This document shows positions 42,396 through 50,295 of a stretch of 64,000 nt of DNA, one piece after another. The position numbers and the translations under genes are program-made. Below the pieces are notes generated by a model that had not been told where the DNA came from, made no database searches, and worked only from the letters and a program-made list of their open reading frames with translations. The DNA is from Akkermansia muciniphila. Lineage in GTDB: Bacteria > Verrucomicrobiota > Verrucomicrobiia > Verrucomicrobiales > Akkermansiaceae. The stretch is from assembly GCA_004557455.1 (NCBI GenBank), contig SFDX01000021.1, forward strand, positions 1 through 64,000, in the 5' to 3' direction. The stretch's first letter is position 1, and each line of letters opens with the position of its first letter.

Positions 42396-43658
42396 TTACC
42401 CTTTCAGGAAAAAGTGCTCGTAAACACGGATAACGATATTAAGCGACCAGCGAAACGGGTGCGTCAATCTCCATTTCCAAGGATTGGGCGGCGGTTGTGG
42501 AGGAAAGGCCTTGAGATAGGCGCGGATGCCTTGCTGTTTCAGAACCTCGATGGCTTGCTCACGATCCTCCGGCAGTTCCTTATGATGCACTAAGGCCGGA
42601 TTGTGCCGCAGAATGAGTCGCTTCGGTACGGGTTTGAGGACAATCTCACCGCTGATGTTACGCAAAATCTGCTCTGCACGCTCTGAGCAGGTGATAACAG
42701 CGGAAACGCCATCGCGGATGTCCCAGTGAGGAAAGTATTTCCAAATCATCCAAGCATCACCTAAGATAAAGTCAGCCAAATGATTATCGAGACCGACGTA
42801 TCTGCAAGAGTAGCAGCATTTATTCAGGAGCTTGTCGCTCAGGAAAGCCGAGAGAAACAAATCATGGCCTAGCTGAGAGTAAGACTCGGGGCAGTCTTTC
42901 CAAGACATGGCCACGCCGTATTGAGAATATATCCAGCCGTTTCTCTTGTCCCGGAAGTTCACAGACTCCGGCATCCGCTTTTCTCTTCCCTTTTCCGCGA
43001 AATCTTCCAAATACTTATCAAAAGCTATTCGAGAAGGCACTCCGTGGCAGATAATTTCAATGGTCAGAAGGTTGTCGGGACGCTTGCCCAAATAGGCCAA
43101 GAGACCTCCGATTTGACACGGCGTGCCGGAATATAACACGAGTCGGCCCTTCTTCAGCTCTGCCTTCACCTGCCGATAGGCATCCCCTACCCTGGCTTGC
43201 AGGTACTTGGACCCACGAAAAGCAACGAGCTCCTCCGGGGTTTCAGCCATACAAACATGCGGAGAATCACCACCATCCATCCGCACTCCGAACACACAAC
43301 CGCCCTGCCGCAGAATATACTCAGCTATGGGTGTGAAAATACCCCCGCTGGAACTGCTCACACGCACGGCCGAATCCTTTGCCCATGCACAATAATAATG
43401 TTTGTTTACATGGTGTTTTCGCTTCCGCTTTTCAGGGTGCAAGATGGGGCAAACATTCAGACAAGCCCTACAGCCGATGCAGGTATCAGGGTTGATAAAC
43501 GGCTTAAAGAAACCGTGGTCATCCGGAGGAAACGAGATGGAATCTCCGGGACATATATTTCCGCAAGCTCCGCAACCCGTGCAGTCTGCTACCTCTGAGC
43601 GAAGCCGATCAGGCTCCAAGGGAGTTCTCCTTCCCTGCTGCTTGAACTCATTACTCAT
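42396..43658 (-). CDS. coenzyme F420 hydrogenase/dehydrogenase beta subunit (FrhB)-like ferredoxin protein
   Basis: 420 residues. Two 4Fe-4S motifs at the N-terminus (CTGCGACGNICP near 26; CIGCRACLNVCP near 60), then the FrhB domain with SSSSGGIFTPIAEYIL, FRGSKYLQA, YSGTPCQIGGLLAYLG and CHGVPS. In many bacteria this family sits in polysaccharide clusters beside pyruvyltransferases, as here, and probably does redox or transfer chemistry on sugars rather than F420 reactions. It overlaps the upstream gene by 8 nt. It would be transcribed only when inverton B is flipped. Confidence 0.85.
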   Translation of the reverse strand: MSNEFKQQGRRTPLEPDRLRSEVADCTGCGACGNICPGDSISFPPDDHGFFKPFINPDTCIGCRACLNVCPILHPEKRKRKHHVNKHYYCAWAKDSAVRVSSSSGGIFTPIAEYILRQGGCVFGVRMDGGDSPHVCMAETPEELVAFRGSKYLQARVGDAYRQVKAELKKGRLVLYSGTPCQIGGLLAYLGKRPDNLLTIEIICHGVPSRIAFDKYLEDFAEKGREKRMPESVNFRDKRNGWIYSQYGVAMSWKDCPESYSQLGHDLFLSAFLSDKLLNKCCYSCRYVGLDNHLADFILGDAWMIWKYFPHWDIRDGVSAVITCSERAEQILRNISGEIVLKPVPKRLILRHNPALVHHKELPEDREQAIEVLKQQGIRAYLKAFPPQPPPNPWKWRLTHPFRWSLNIVIRVYEHFFLKG

Positions 43659-44811
43659 GGCTGCTTTCCTTTCTTCTTGCAGCTTCCTCCAAGTTTCTCT
43701 TCAAAAAGTCCAGTCCTCTCCCTCGGTACGCGGCCAACCTTTCGTTGATCATTTTCCGCCGTTCTTCAGAAATTCGAACGGGTAAGGCAGAATCAGAGGC
43801 AGGATGGAACACATCCTTCATATCAAACATCTCTTCCAACGTATCAAACCTTGCATTGCCTCGTTCCGCATTGCCGAGGCACACAAATTCCTTTCCGAAA
43901 ATAAGGGAAAACATGCAGCCGTGGAAGGAATCCGTTACCACACAACGAGCATCCCGAATATCCCTCAGCCATGACGCTACCGATTGAAGCCTGCCATCTG
44001 ATTGCCAGCCGAGATATTTCACGGATACCCCCAAGCGCTCGGCAAGTACCTGAACCTTCCGAGCAATCGCTTCCGTATAATCCAGGCAGTAACAGGCAAC
44101 ATAGTTTTCCGATGGTTCTGTTGTCGGAGCAGCGAGTTCTCCGTACTCCTCCCTCGTCAGCAGGCAGGTCGGATCCGGCATCCATTCAGCCTCCCGACCT
44201 AAATGCTCGCGTATAAGGCTGACTCCCGAGTACTCACGCACCGATACCGCTGAAAAATCAGCTAAAAGTTTTTTGCACGCCTCCGTCACACCCGGCGGAT
44301 ACTCCCACGATGATACACCCAGTGATGCAGCATAACTGAAACTACGCTGTCGAATCTCTCGAGGCAAAAATGAGAGGTAGGATTGGAGTATATCATTCGG
44401 ATGATAATAGTAGCGCCATATTTGATCACTGCCCACAATGTATGTGTCGAAATCCAGCTTTCTTACATCACTGATAGAAATTCCATTGCGGATCCAAGGT
44501 GTCTGCCGAATGTGGCGACGACGGAACAGGTGTAACTCAAAACATTTACAGAAACTGTTTCCCAACAGGCGGGAGGGGTGCTTTACAGTGTCCTGTAGGT
44601 GCTTCCGGAGTGTGTACAGTCCGCTTAGATCCATCAAGTAGAGTAAGAATTGCTTAAATGAAGCGAATTTGCGCGCAGAGAACTCCTCTGCTTCCTTCCG
44701 CACAGAATGGGGATCATGGCCCATATCTCTTAATACTTTTTGCAGAGCTGCGGCTTGTAGCAATCCTCCGTAATTAGCCTTGCTATCCTCAGTTATAATA
44801 CCTATTCTCAT
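43651..44811 (-). CDS. polysaccharide pyruvyl transferase-family protein
   Basis: 386 residues from MRIGIITEDSKANYGGLLQAAALQKVLRDMG. The family pattern includes GSDQIWRYYYHP, SYAASLG, SVREYSGVSLIREHLGREAEWMPDPTCLL and TDSFHGCMFSLIFGKEF. It transfers pyruvate ketals (or related groups) to cell-surface glycans. The start is placed after the fixed -10 (44839-44834); the open frame to 44868 crosses the inverted repeat. First gene of a two-gene unit with the FrhB-like gene; lower G+C than flanking genes. As sequenced, no -35 stands before its -10. Confidence 0.85.
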   Translation of the reverse strand: MRIGIITEDSKANYGGLLQAAALQKVLRDMGHDPHSVRKEAEEFSARKFASFKQFLLYLMDLSGLYTLRKHLQDTVKHPSRLLGNSFCKCFELHLFRRRHIRQTPWIRNGISISDVRKLDFDTYIVGSDQIWRYYYHPNDILQSYLSFLPREIRQRSFSYAASLGVSSWEYPPGVTEACKKLLADFSAVSVREYSGVSLIREHLGREAEWMPDPTCLLTREEYGELAAPTTEPSENYVACYCLDYTEAIARKVQVLAERLGVSVKYLGWQSDGRLQSVASWLRDIRDARCVVTDSFHGCMFSLIFGKEFVCLGNAERGNARFDTLEEMFDMKDVFHPASDSALPVRISEERRKMINERLAAYRGRGLDFLKRNLEEAARRKESSHE

Positions 44812-44842
44812 AACGTTACTTATCCCGATGCCAAGTATACGG

Positions 44843-44856
44843 TTTTGAAAACCGTA
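44843..44856 (+). repeat. inverton B left inverted repeat
   Basis: TTTTGAAAACCGTA, identical to the reverse complement of 44988-45001. It is part of a perfect 19-bp palindrome at 44838-44856 (arms TACGGTTTT / AAAACCGTA). TATACT at 44839-44834 (minus strand) is the fixed -10 for the pyruvyltransferase gene. Confidence 0.85.
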
Positions 44857-44987
44857 GTGCACGCCCATCCCTATTTGTAGTAATCTGCCCCGTGATCCCC
44901 GAGAAGGCCCCAGGGGGAGGTTGCATCATCTTCCCAATTTCCTTTCGAAGTGCAATAATTATTCTTAAAAGCAGGAAAGGCTTGACA
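44857..44987. other. candidate 131-bp invertible segment (inverton B)
   Basis: The segment between the inverted repeats carries one -35 (TTGACA, 44982-44987) at its right end, facing right. The left end reads GTGCAC on the minus strand, no -35. Inversion would create TTGACA-17 bp-TATACT into the pyruvyltransferase gene. Confidence 0.75.
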
Positions 44988-45010
44988 TACGGTTTTCAAA
45001 AACGCATATG
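44982..45010 (+). promoter_or_regulatory. invertible promoter B, as sequenced facing right
   Basis: TTGACA (44982-44987), 17 bp formed by the right inverted repeat, then CATATG (45005-45010), a poor -10. In this orientation the promoter points to a degenerate -10 and a short ORF. Confidence 0.45.
44988..45001 (-). repeat. inverton B right inverted repeat
   Basis: Reverse complement of 44843-44856 (14/14). The match extends to 19 positions with two mismatches, toward CATATG. Confidence 0.85.
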
Positions 45011-45214
45011 AAAACGATAACTGAAAAAGAAGCGGCGGCGCTGGAAGTGCTGAAGTCAACGGGTTCGGACGTACTGGAGGCGGCTCTGGTAGCAAAGGAA
45101 GCACTGGGGCAATGCAGGGGCCGTGTCGGGAGGGTGCGGCAGTGCCTTGCGCTGGGGCGGGAGGAGTTGCGGGCGCGGGAGCGGACGGTGAGTTTTATCG
45201 GGTACGCGGAATGA
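45008..45214 (+). CDS. short ORF, possible N-terminal remnant of a tyrosine recombinase
   Basis: 68 residues: two Ala/Leu-rich helices (EKEAAALEVLKSTGSDVLEA; ALVAKEALGQCRGRVGRVRQ) and then REELRARERTVSF, after which the frame ends in FIGYAE. Helices followed by a TVSF-type step resemble the arm or core-binding start of some tyrosine integrases, but there is no catalytic domain downstream. I therefore suggest, with low confidence, a truncated recombinase that once sat next to the invertible segment. The ATG overlaps the candidate -10, so expression is doubtful. Confidence 0.35.
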   Translation: MKTITEKEAAALEVLKSTGSDVLEAALVAKEALGQCRGRVGRVRQCLALGREELRARERTVSFIGYAE

Positions 45215-45268
45215 AGCCTGCGGACAAAGCTAAACTCCCTTCAGTATCCCCCTACAGCACCGCAGAAT

Positions 45269-45340
45269 CGGCTCATTATTGGCTTGCAATCGGCTCAAAA
45301 TAGGGCTATAATGAGCCGAAAATGAGAGAAAATTGAGCCG
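45269..45340. promoter_or_regulatory. symmetrical four-box operator array at the Fic gene promoter
   Basis: Four 11-bp boxes of the form CGGCTCAWWAT: direct at 45269-45279 and 45291-45301, inverted at 45308-45318 and 45330-45340 (the last with AAT in place of AAT-matching ATT order, AAATTGAGCCG). Each like-oriented pair is 22 bp apart. They flank and overlap the -35/-10, suggesting repression, perhaps by the wHTH of the Fic protein itself. Confidence 0.7.
45284..45312 (+). promoter_or_regulatory. promoter of the Fic-family gene
   Basis: TTGCAA (45284-45289), 17 bp, TATAAT (45307-45312). It is overlapped by the operator boxes. Confidence 0.75.
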
Positions 45341-45354
45341 AAAGGAGAAGTTCC

Positions 45355-46386
45355 ATGCTGAAAGACCGGATTTTTGAATTATTTTGGAACCACGCCAGCC
45401 TCAGCAAGACAGAGATTATGGCAGCCCTCGCCGGGGAGGCAAGCGATGCTTCTGTCAAACGCACATTGCAACAACTGATAAAAGAGAAAAAACTGCTTAT
45501 CAACGGAGCGGGACGCGCTACTCGCTACCGCTTATCTCCGCGAGGTCGCCTGCTTTCTACCATCGACACGGATACCTATTACCTACGTGATATTGATGAG
45601 CGAAGCATTATCCGCACATTTAATTTTGAGTTACTGACCGACGTGCTTCCGGGCGCGATCTTGTTTAACGAAGAGGAGCAAGAGCACCTACAAGCCCTCC
45701 AGGCGGAGTTTCGATCCAACATCAGCCAACTTTCAGACGCAGCTAGGAACAAAGAAATGACCCGTCTCGGGATAGATTTGAGCTGGAAATCGTCTCAGAT
45801 TGAGGGTAACACCTATACCCTGTTGGAAACCGAGAGATTGTTGTTGGAACAGCGCACCGCGGAGGGTAAAACCCGCGATGAAGCTACCATGCTGCTGAAT
45901 CATAAGGCAGCCTTGGATTTCATTGTAGCAAAGCCCGATTATCTGCAACAGCTGAGCATAGCACACATCGAGGACATTCACAGTATTCTCGTGCGTGATT
46001 TTCAGGTCGACAGAAACATACGCCACCGTCGCGTCGGTATCACCGGCACCAACTATCGACCGCTTGATAATGAATATCAAATTCGTGAAGCCTTGGAAGT
46101 GGCATGCCATCTCGTGAATGAGACTTCCTGTGTTTTCACAAAGGCGTTGCTTGTGCTCGTCCTGTTGTCCTATATTCAGGCATTCATGGATGGAAATAAA
46201 CGTGTGGCAAGACTCACGGCCAACGCGATTTTAATTGCTCATGGTTACTGTCCGCTTTCCTTCCGCAGCGTCGAATCCATCGATTACAAGAAAGCCATGC
46301 TGATTTTTTATGAGCAAAATAACATCTCGCCTTTTAAGAAAATTTTCATGGAACAATTTGAATTCGCTGTAAAAACTTACTTCTGA
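45355..46386 (+). CDS. Fic-family protein with N-terminal winged helix; catalytic His replaced by Gln
   Basis: 343 residues. The N-terminus (about 1-70) is a winged helix (LSKTEIMAALAGEASDASVK; TRYRLSPRGRL). The Fic core follows with an inhibitory-type motif SSQIEGNTYTLLETE near 144 and the active-site loop YIQAFMDGNKRVARL near 272. Canonical Fic is HxFx(D/E)GNGRxxR; here His is Gln and GNGR is GNKR. AMP transfer is therefore uncertain, and a DNA-binding regulatory role is plausible. AGGAG lies 8 nt before the ATG, one of the clearest Shine-Dalgarno sites here. Lower G+C than neighbours suggests acquisition. Confidence 0.85.
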   Translation: MLKDRIFELFWNHASLSKTEIMAALAGEASDASVKRTLQQLIKEKKLLINGAGRATRYRLSPRGRLLSTIDTDTYYLRDIDERSIIRTFNFELLTDVLPGAILFNEEEQEHLQALQAEFRSNISQLSDAARNKEMTRLGIDLSWKSSQIEGNTYTLLETERLLLEQRTAEGKTRDEATMLLNHKAALDFIVAKPDYLQQLSIAHIEDIHSILVRDFQVDRNIRHRRVGITGTNYRPLDNEYQIREALEVACHLVNETSCVFTKALLVLVLLSYIQAFMDGNKRVARLTANAILIAHGYCPLSFRSVESIDYKKAMLIFYEQNNISPFKKIFMEQFEFAVKTYF

Positions 46387-46489
46387 GGCATCGGTTATCG
46401 ACACCCCTGCTCCGCGGTGCGCCGCGGCGGCCGCTTTTCTCGAATTTGCTAAACCGAGGAGGGGGAAAGGGATAGGACACAGATTGAGC

Positions 46490-46518
46490 TTGCGGGGAGG
46501 GGTGAGTGGGTGTATAAT
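46490..46518 (+). promoter_or_regulatory. ftsK promoter
   Basis: TTGCGG (46490-46495), 17 bp, TATAAT (46513-46518). The ATG at 46531 is 12 nt after the -10. Confidence 0.6.
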
Positions 46519-46530
46519 ACGGGGCGAGAT

Positions 46531-49500
46531 ATGAGTTTTCTTACCCCGGAGAGCGGTGCCCCTGCGGCAGCCGCAGGAGAGCGGCCCGCATGGCAGATAC
46601 GCCTGAAGGCGGTGGGGGTGGTTGTGCTTTGCTCCGTTGTTGTGGCGTGTCTGGCGACGTATCGCATGGAAGAGATGGGGTGGGCATTGTTGAACACGGG
46701 GGATGCGGTGAAGGCGTCCACCACGCCGTGCAGCAATGCGCTGGGGGTGCCGGGTCTGTATGCGGCGGGTATTTTGTTAGCTTTATTCGGTGCGGGTGCG
46801 TATTACCTCTGTGCCTTGGCGGCGGGGGTGGCGCTGGTGGTGCTGGTGCACCCTCGGGCTCGACTGACGGGGCAGATAACGGCGGCGGCGTGCATGCTGG
46901 TGTGTGCGCTTGCGGCGCTCTCCCTGCAACCCTGGGTGCTGCACGAGTGGGCCGCTGCGCGCGGCATGCTATCCGCCGGAGGCTGCCTGGGCTATTGGCT
47001 GGGCGACTGCCTGTGGGGTGCCATCCTCGGGCCGAAGGCTGCGCTGGTGCTGTTGATAGCGGGGCATGCCACCGCCATGATTTACTACGCACGCCTGCGG
47101 GCCGGTGAATACGGACGGGGCGTGATGCGGCTGGCTCGGAATACCCGGGACGCCATCCGCGCGGCACGCGAGGCGAGGAAAGAGCGGGCCCGCCGCCCCT
47201 CCGATGCCTGGGGGGCCCCCTTCACCCCGCGCAGCGGCGCCCCGAATTTAGCCCCGGCCCTGCCGCAGGAGACCGCCCCTGCGCTCCCCTCCTCCGTGCT
47301 GCCGGACTACACGCCGCCCACGCCGCCGCGCATGTCCGAGCCGGAACCCGCCCCCGGGACACCCGATTCCCCTGCCGAGCAGGCGCCCCTGCCCACTCCC
47401 CTTCGCCGCAAAGCCGTCCGCCGGGATGACTCCGCGCGCTATGCCCCGCCGCCCCCAAAGCCGGAGGAAGAAGAAGCCCCCCGCCGCCCGGCGCCCGCGG
47501 AGGAACCCCGACGGCTGCAACCCCTGCCCCCCATGCCGAAGCCCGAGCCGCAGGCGCCGCCGCCGCAGGAGCGTATGCAGCGCCGGGATGAAGCCCCCCT
47601 GCGCGGTGCTTTTGCCACCCGGAACGACCGCAGCAACCTGCTCGGCCTGATGCCGCAGACAGAGGAAGAACTCCGCGACTTCCGCCCCGATGTACCGCCG
47701 GAGCTGTTGGACGACACACCGCCGCCCATCAACCCCGCCACCCTTGACGGCCTGCGCCGTGCACTGGGCCGCGACCTGCCGGAGGAGGAGGAAGAACCCC
47801 GCCCCCCGCAACCCACTCCCCCCATGACCCAGCCCGAACCGAGACCGACCCCGACCGCTCCCGCTGCCATCCGCCGCCCGGAGCCCCCGCCCGCAGCGCC
47901 CTACGAGGATGAGCGCGAGATGTATGATGACTACCCCCTGCCGCCCTACGAGCTGCTGGACTACCACCCCGTACCCATCGAGGTACAGGAGGCCTCCCGC
48001 GCCGAGATGCAGGAGAAACAGGCCGCCATTATGGACACCTTTGCCACCTTCCGCATGGCGGTGGAGGCCGGCGACATTACCTGCGGGCCGAGTTTCACGC
48101 GCTTCGAGTTTGTCCCGCCCCGGAATATACGCGTGAAGAGCTTCGAGCAGATGGGCAAGGACATCATGCTGGCCACGGGTGCCAAGTCCGTCAACATTCT
48201 GGCCCCCATCCCGGGGCTCAAGACCGTGGGTGTGGAGCTGGAGAACTCCGTCAAGACCCCCGTCTACCTGCGGGAGCTCCTCAAGTCCGCCGCTTTCGCC
48301 AACCCCAAACTGCGCATCCCCGTGGCCCTGGGCAAAGACGTGTACGGCAACCCCGTTATCGGCGACTTGGCGGAGATGCCGCACACCTTGGTGGCCGGTA
48401 CCACGGGATCCGGTAAATCCGTGTGCATCAACAGCATGATTATCTCCATGCTATACAAATTCCGCCCGGATGAACTGCGCCTTATTTTGGTAGACCCGAA
48501 GGTGGTCGAGATGCAGCCGTACAAGAAGCTGCCGCACCTAGCCTGCCCCGTGGTGACCAACCCCGCGCGCGTGATCGGCGCCCTGCGCTGGGCCGTCAAT
48601 GAGATGGAGCACCGCTACCGCCTCTTCAGCCGCTGCGGCGTCCGCAAGTTCGAGGACTTTAACAACCGAGAGAACGACGGCGAGCCGGAGGAGGAGGAAG
48701 ATGTGCAGGATAACCCGAACTTCGATGTAGAAGCCTTTGCCTCCGAGATCGAACGCCAGGCGGAGGAAGAAATCCCCCTCGGCGAGGAGGAACAGGGCGA
48801 ACTGGACTTTGAGGAGGAGGAGCGCATCCCCCTGCGCCTGCCCTACATCGTCATCATCATTGATGAGCTGGCCGACCTGATGATGGCCGTTAAGGAAGAC
48901 CTAGAGAACTACATCGCACGCCTGACGCAGAAAGCGCGCGCGGCGGGTATTCACCTGGTGGTAGCCACGCAAACACCGCGCTCGAACGTCGTGACGGGTA
49001 TCATCAAGGCCAACATCCCGAGCCGCATTGCGCTGAAGGTATCCAGCAACATTGACAGCCGCGTGATTTTGGACACCAACGGCGCGGAAAATCTGCTCGG
49101 CAAGGGCGACTTCCTCTTTGTGCCGCCGGGCGGCATCACCAAGCTGACCCGCGCGCAGGGTGCCTGGGTGAGCGATGCAGAGATCTCGAGCATCGTGCAC
49201 TTCTGCGCCTCGCACGCCAAGCAGCATTTTGAGCAGGGCGTAACGGCGGAGATGAACAATGCGGAGGGTGTGGGTCCCGTGGACACGGGCTCCCCGGACG
49301 GCGGACTGCTCGCGGGCTCCAAGGCCACAGCGGATGATGAGCTGTACACGCGCTGTGTGAACCTTGTGGTGACGGAGCGCAACGCCAGCACCTCCCTGCT
49401 GCAGCGCCGCTTCAGCATCGGCTACAGCAAGGCCGCCCGCATTATGGATATGATGCAGGAGCGCGGCGTGATCTCCGCCCCGCTGGGCCCGACCAAGAAG

Positions 49501-49542
49501 CGCGAGATTCTGGTGGATGCGCCGGATACGCCGGAGGGCTGA
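46531..49542 (+). CDS. ftsK: FtsK/SpoIIIE-type DNA translocase
   Basis: 1003 residues. Four membrane segments lie in the first ~190 residues. A Pro/Glu/Arg-rich linker covers about 220-480. The motor domain has Walker A GTTGSGKS (about 623-630), VDPKVVEMQPYKKLPHL and Walker B IIIDELADLM (about 774), with a ~60-residue highly acidic insertion between them (about 711-770). The C-terminal gamma winged helix (from about 936: LQRRFSIGYSKAARIMDMMQERGVI) reads KOPS-like sequences. It pumps DNA during division and chromosome-dimer resolution. The acidic insertion is unusual for the family. Confidence 0.94.
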   Translation: MSFLTPESGAPAAAAGERPAWQIRLKAVGVVVLCSVVVACLATYRMEEMGWALLNTGDAVKASTTPCSNALGVPGLYAAGILLALFGAGAYYLCALAAGVALVVLVHPRARLTGQITAAACMLVCALAALSLQPWVLHEWAAARGMLSAGGCLGYWLGDCLWGAILGPKAALVLLIAGHATAMIYYARLRAGEYGRGVMRLARNTRDAIRAAREARKERARRPSDAWGAPFTPRSGAPNLAPALPQETAPALPSSVLPDYTPPTPPRMSEPEPAPGTPDSPAEQAPLPTPLRRKAVRRDDSARYAPPPPKPEEEEAPRRPAPAEEPRRLQPLPPMPKPEPQAPPPQERMQRRDEAPLRGAFATRNDRSNLLGLMPQTEEELRDFRPDVPPELLDDTPPPINPATLDGLRRALGRDLPEEEEEPRPPQPTPPMTQPEPRPTPTAPAAIRRPEPPPAAPYEDEREMYDDYPLPPYELLDYHPVPIEVQEASRAEMQEKQAAIMDTFATFRMAVEAGDITCGPSFTRFEFVPPRNIRVKSFEQMGKDIMLATGAKSVNILAPIPGLKTVGVELENSVKTPVYLRELLKSAAFANPKLRIPVALGKDVYGNPVIGDLAEMPHTLVAGTTGSGKSVCINSMIISMLYKFRPDELRLILVDPKVVEMQPYKKLPHLACPVVTNPARVIGALRWAVNEMEHRYRLFSRCGVRKFEDFNNRENDGEPEEEEDVQDNPNFDVEAFASEIERQAEEEIPLGEEEQGELDFEEEERIPLRLPYIVIIIDELADLMMAVKEDLENYIARLTQKARAAGIHLVVATQTPRSNVVTGIIKANIPSRIALKVSSNIDSRVILDTNGAENLLGKGDFLFVPPGGITKLTRAQGAWVSDAEISSIVHFCASHAKQHFEQGVTAEMNNAEGVGPVDTGSPDGGLLAGSKATADDELYTRCVNLVVTERNASTSLLQRRFSIGYSKAARIMDMMQERGVISAPLGPTKKREILVDAPDTPEG

Positions 49543-49560
49543 CCCCCTGCCCCGCCGGCG

Positions 49561-50295
49561 TTACCAGAGCTGCGGCAGGTTACAGCCGACGGCGCAGATA
49601 CCCATGATGAGGTTGGCCACGGCGTGCATGATAATAACGGGCAGCAACGCGCGCGTACGCACGGTGACGGCGTAGGCAATGCTGCCATACAGGAAAGCCC
49701 CTGCGTAGTCCGCCGGGTTGTGCGCCAGCATGAAGGCCGCGGTGGTAACGGCATAGGCAAGCCAACTGCCGCGGCCGATGGGCACGGCCTGCGGGAAGTC
49801 CCGGTCGATGCACCAGCGCATCAGGAATCCGCGCCAGAACAGCTCCTCCACCAAGGGCACGATGAGCACGGCCCGCGCAAAGCGGAAGGCATACTGGGTA
49901 ACAACCGCAGCGGGGGAATCCGGGAAGATACGCGCGGGCAGAAAGCCCCCCTCCGCCGGGATGAGCCCCGCCGCATACGGGATGAGCCACAGCCCTATGC
50001 CCAGCACCCCCGCCGCAGCACCGAGCAGGCAGGGACGCAGCGCCCAAGCCAGGGCCATGCCGCGCCGCACGCGCCACAAATAGGCCGCGCAGGCGAGCGT
50101 TTGCAGCGGGTAGACCAGCATCTCCGGCGCACGGCGCCACCAAGGCGCGGCCGGGTGATCCCACTGCAACAGAGCCTGCGCGGCAAAGAGCAGCAAATTG
50201 AACCCGAGGAAGAGCACCAGCGGGCAGACATACGTGCGGAACAGCAGCGCATCTCCCTCCGGCGGGTGCTCCCTACTCATGGGGGTAAGCGGCAT
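49561..50295 (-). CDS. CPBP-family intramembrane metalloprotease (CAAX protease-like)
   Basis: 244 residues, about seven hydrophobic segments. Motif 1 is VPLVEELFWRGFLMRW (EExxxR), motif 2 FMLAHNPADY, motif 3 IIMHAVANLIMG. This matches CPBP (Abi) proteases; the spacing also resembles the CAAX prenyl protease-related proteins that accompany exosortase systems, but no exosortase gene is here. The ATG overlaps the stop of the aminotransferase gene (TGATG), implying coupled translation. An alternative start is ATG 50280. Confidence 0.82.
   Translation of the reverse strand: MPLTPMSREHPPEGDALLFRTYVCPLVLFLGFNLLLFAAQALLQWDHPAAPWWRRAPEMLVYPLQTLACAAYLWRVRRGMALAWALRPCLLGAAAGVLGIGLWLIPYAAGLIPAEGGFLPARIFPDSPAAVVTQYAFRFARAVLIVPLVEELFWRGFLMRWCIDRDFPQAVPIGRGSWLAYAVTTAAFMLAHNPADYAGAFLYGSIAYAVTVRTRALLPVIIMHAVANLIMGICAVGCNLPQLW

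Noticed and set aside
42240..42593. Plus-strand 117-codon open frame at the end of the FrhB gene
   Set aside because: More than half lies antisense to FrhB coding sequence and the remainder has no recognisable feature.
45269..45318. GGCTCATTAT / ATAATGAGCC inverted pair considered as a fourth inverton
   Set aside because: Only 29 bp separates the arms, the -35 and -10 are both between or within them, and two further boxes make a symmetrical operator a better reading.
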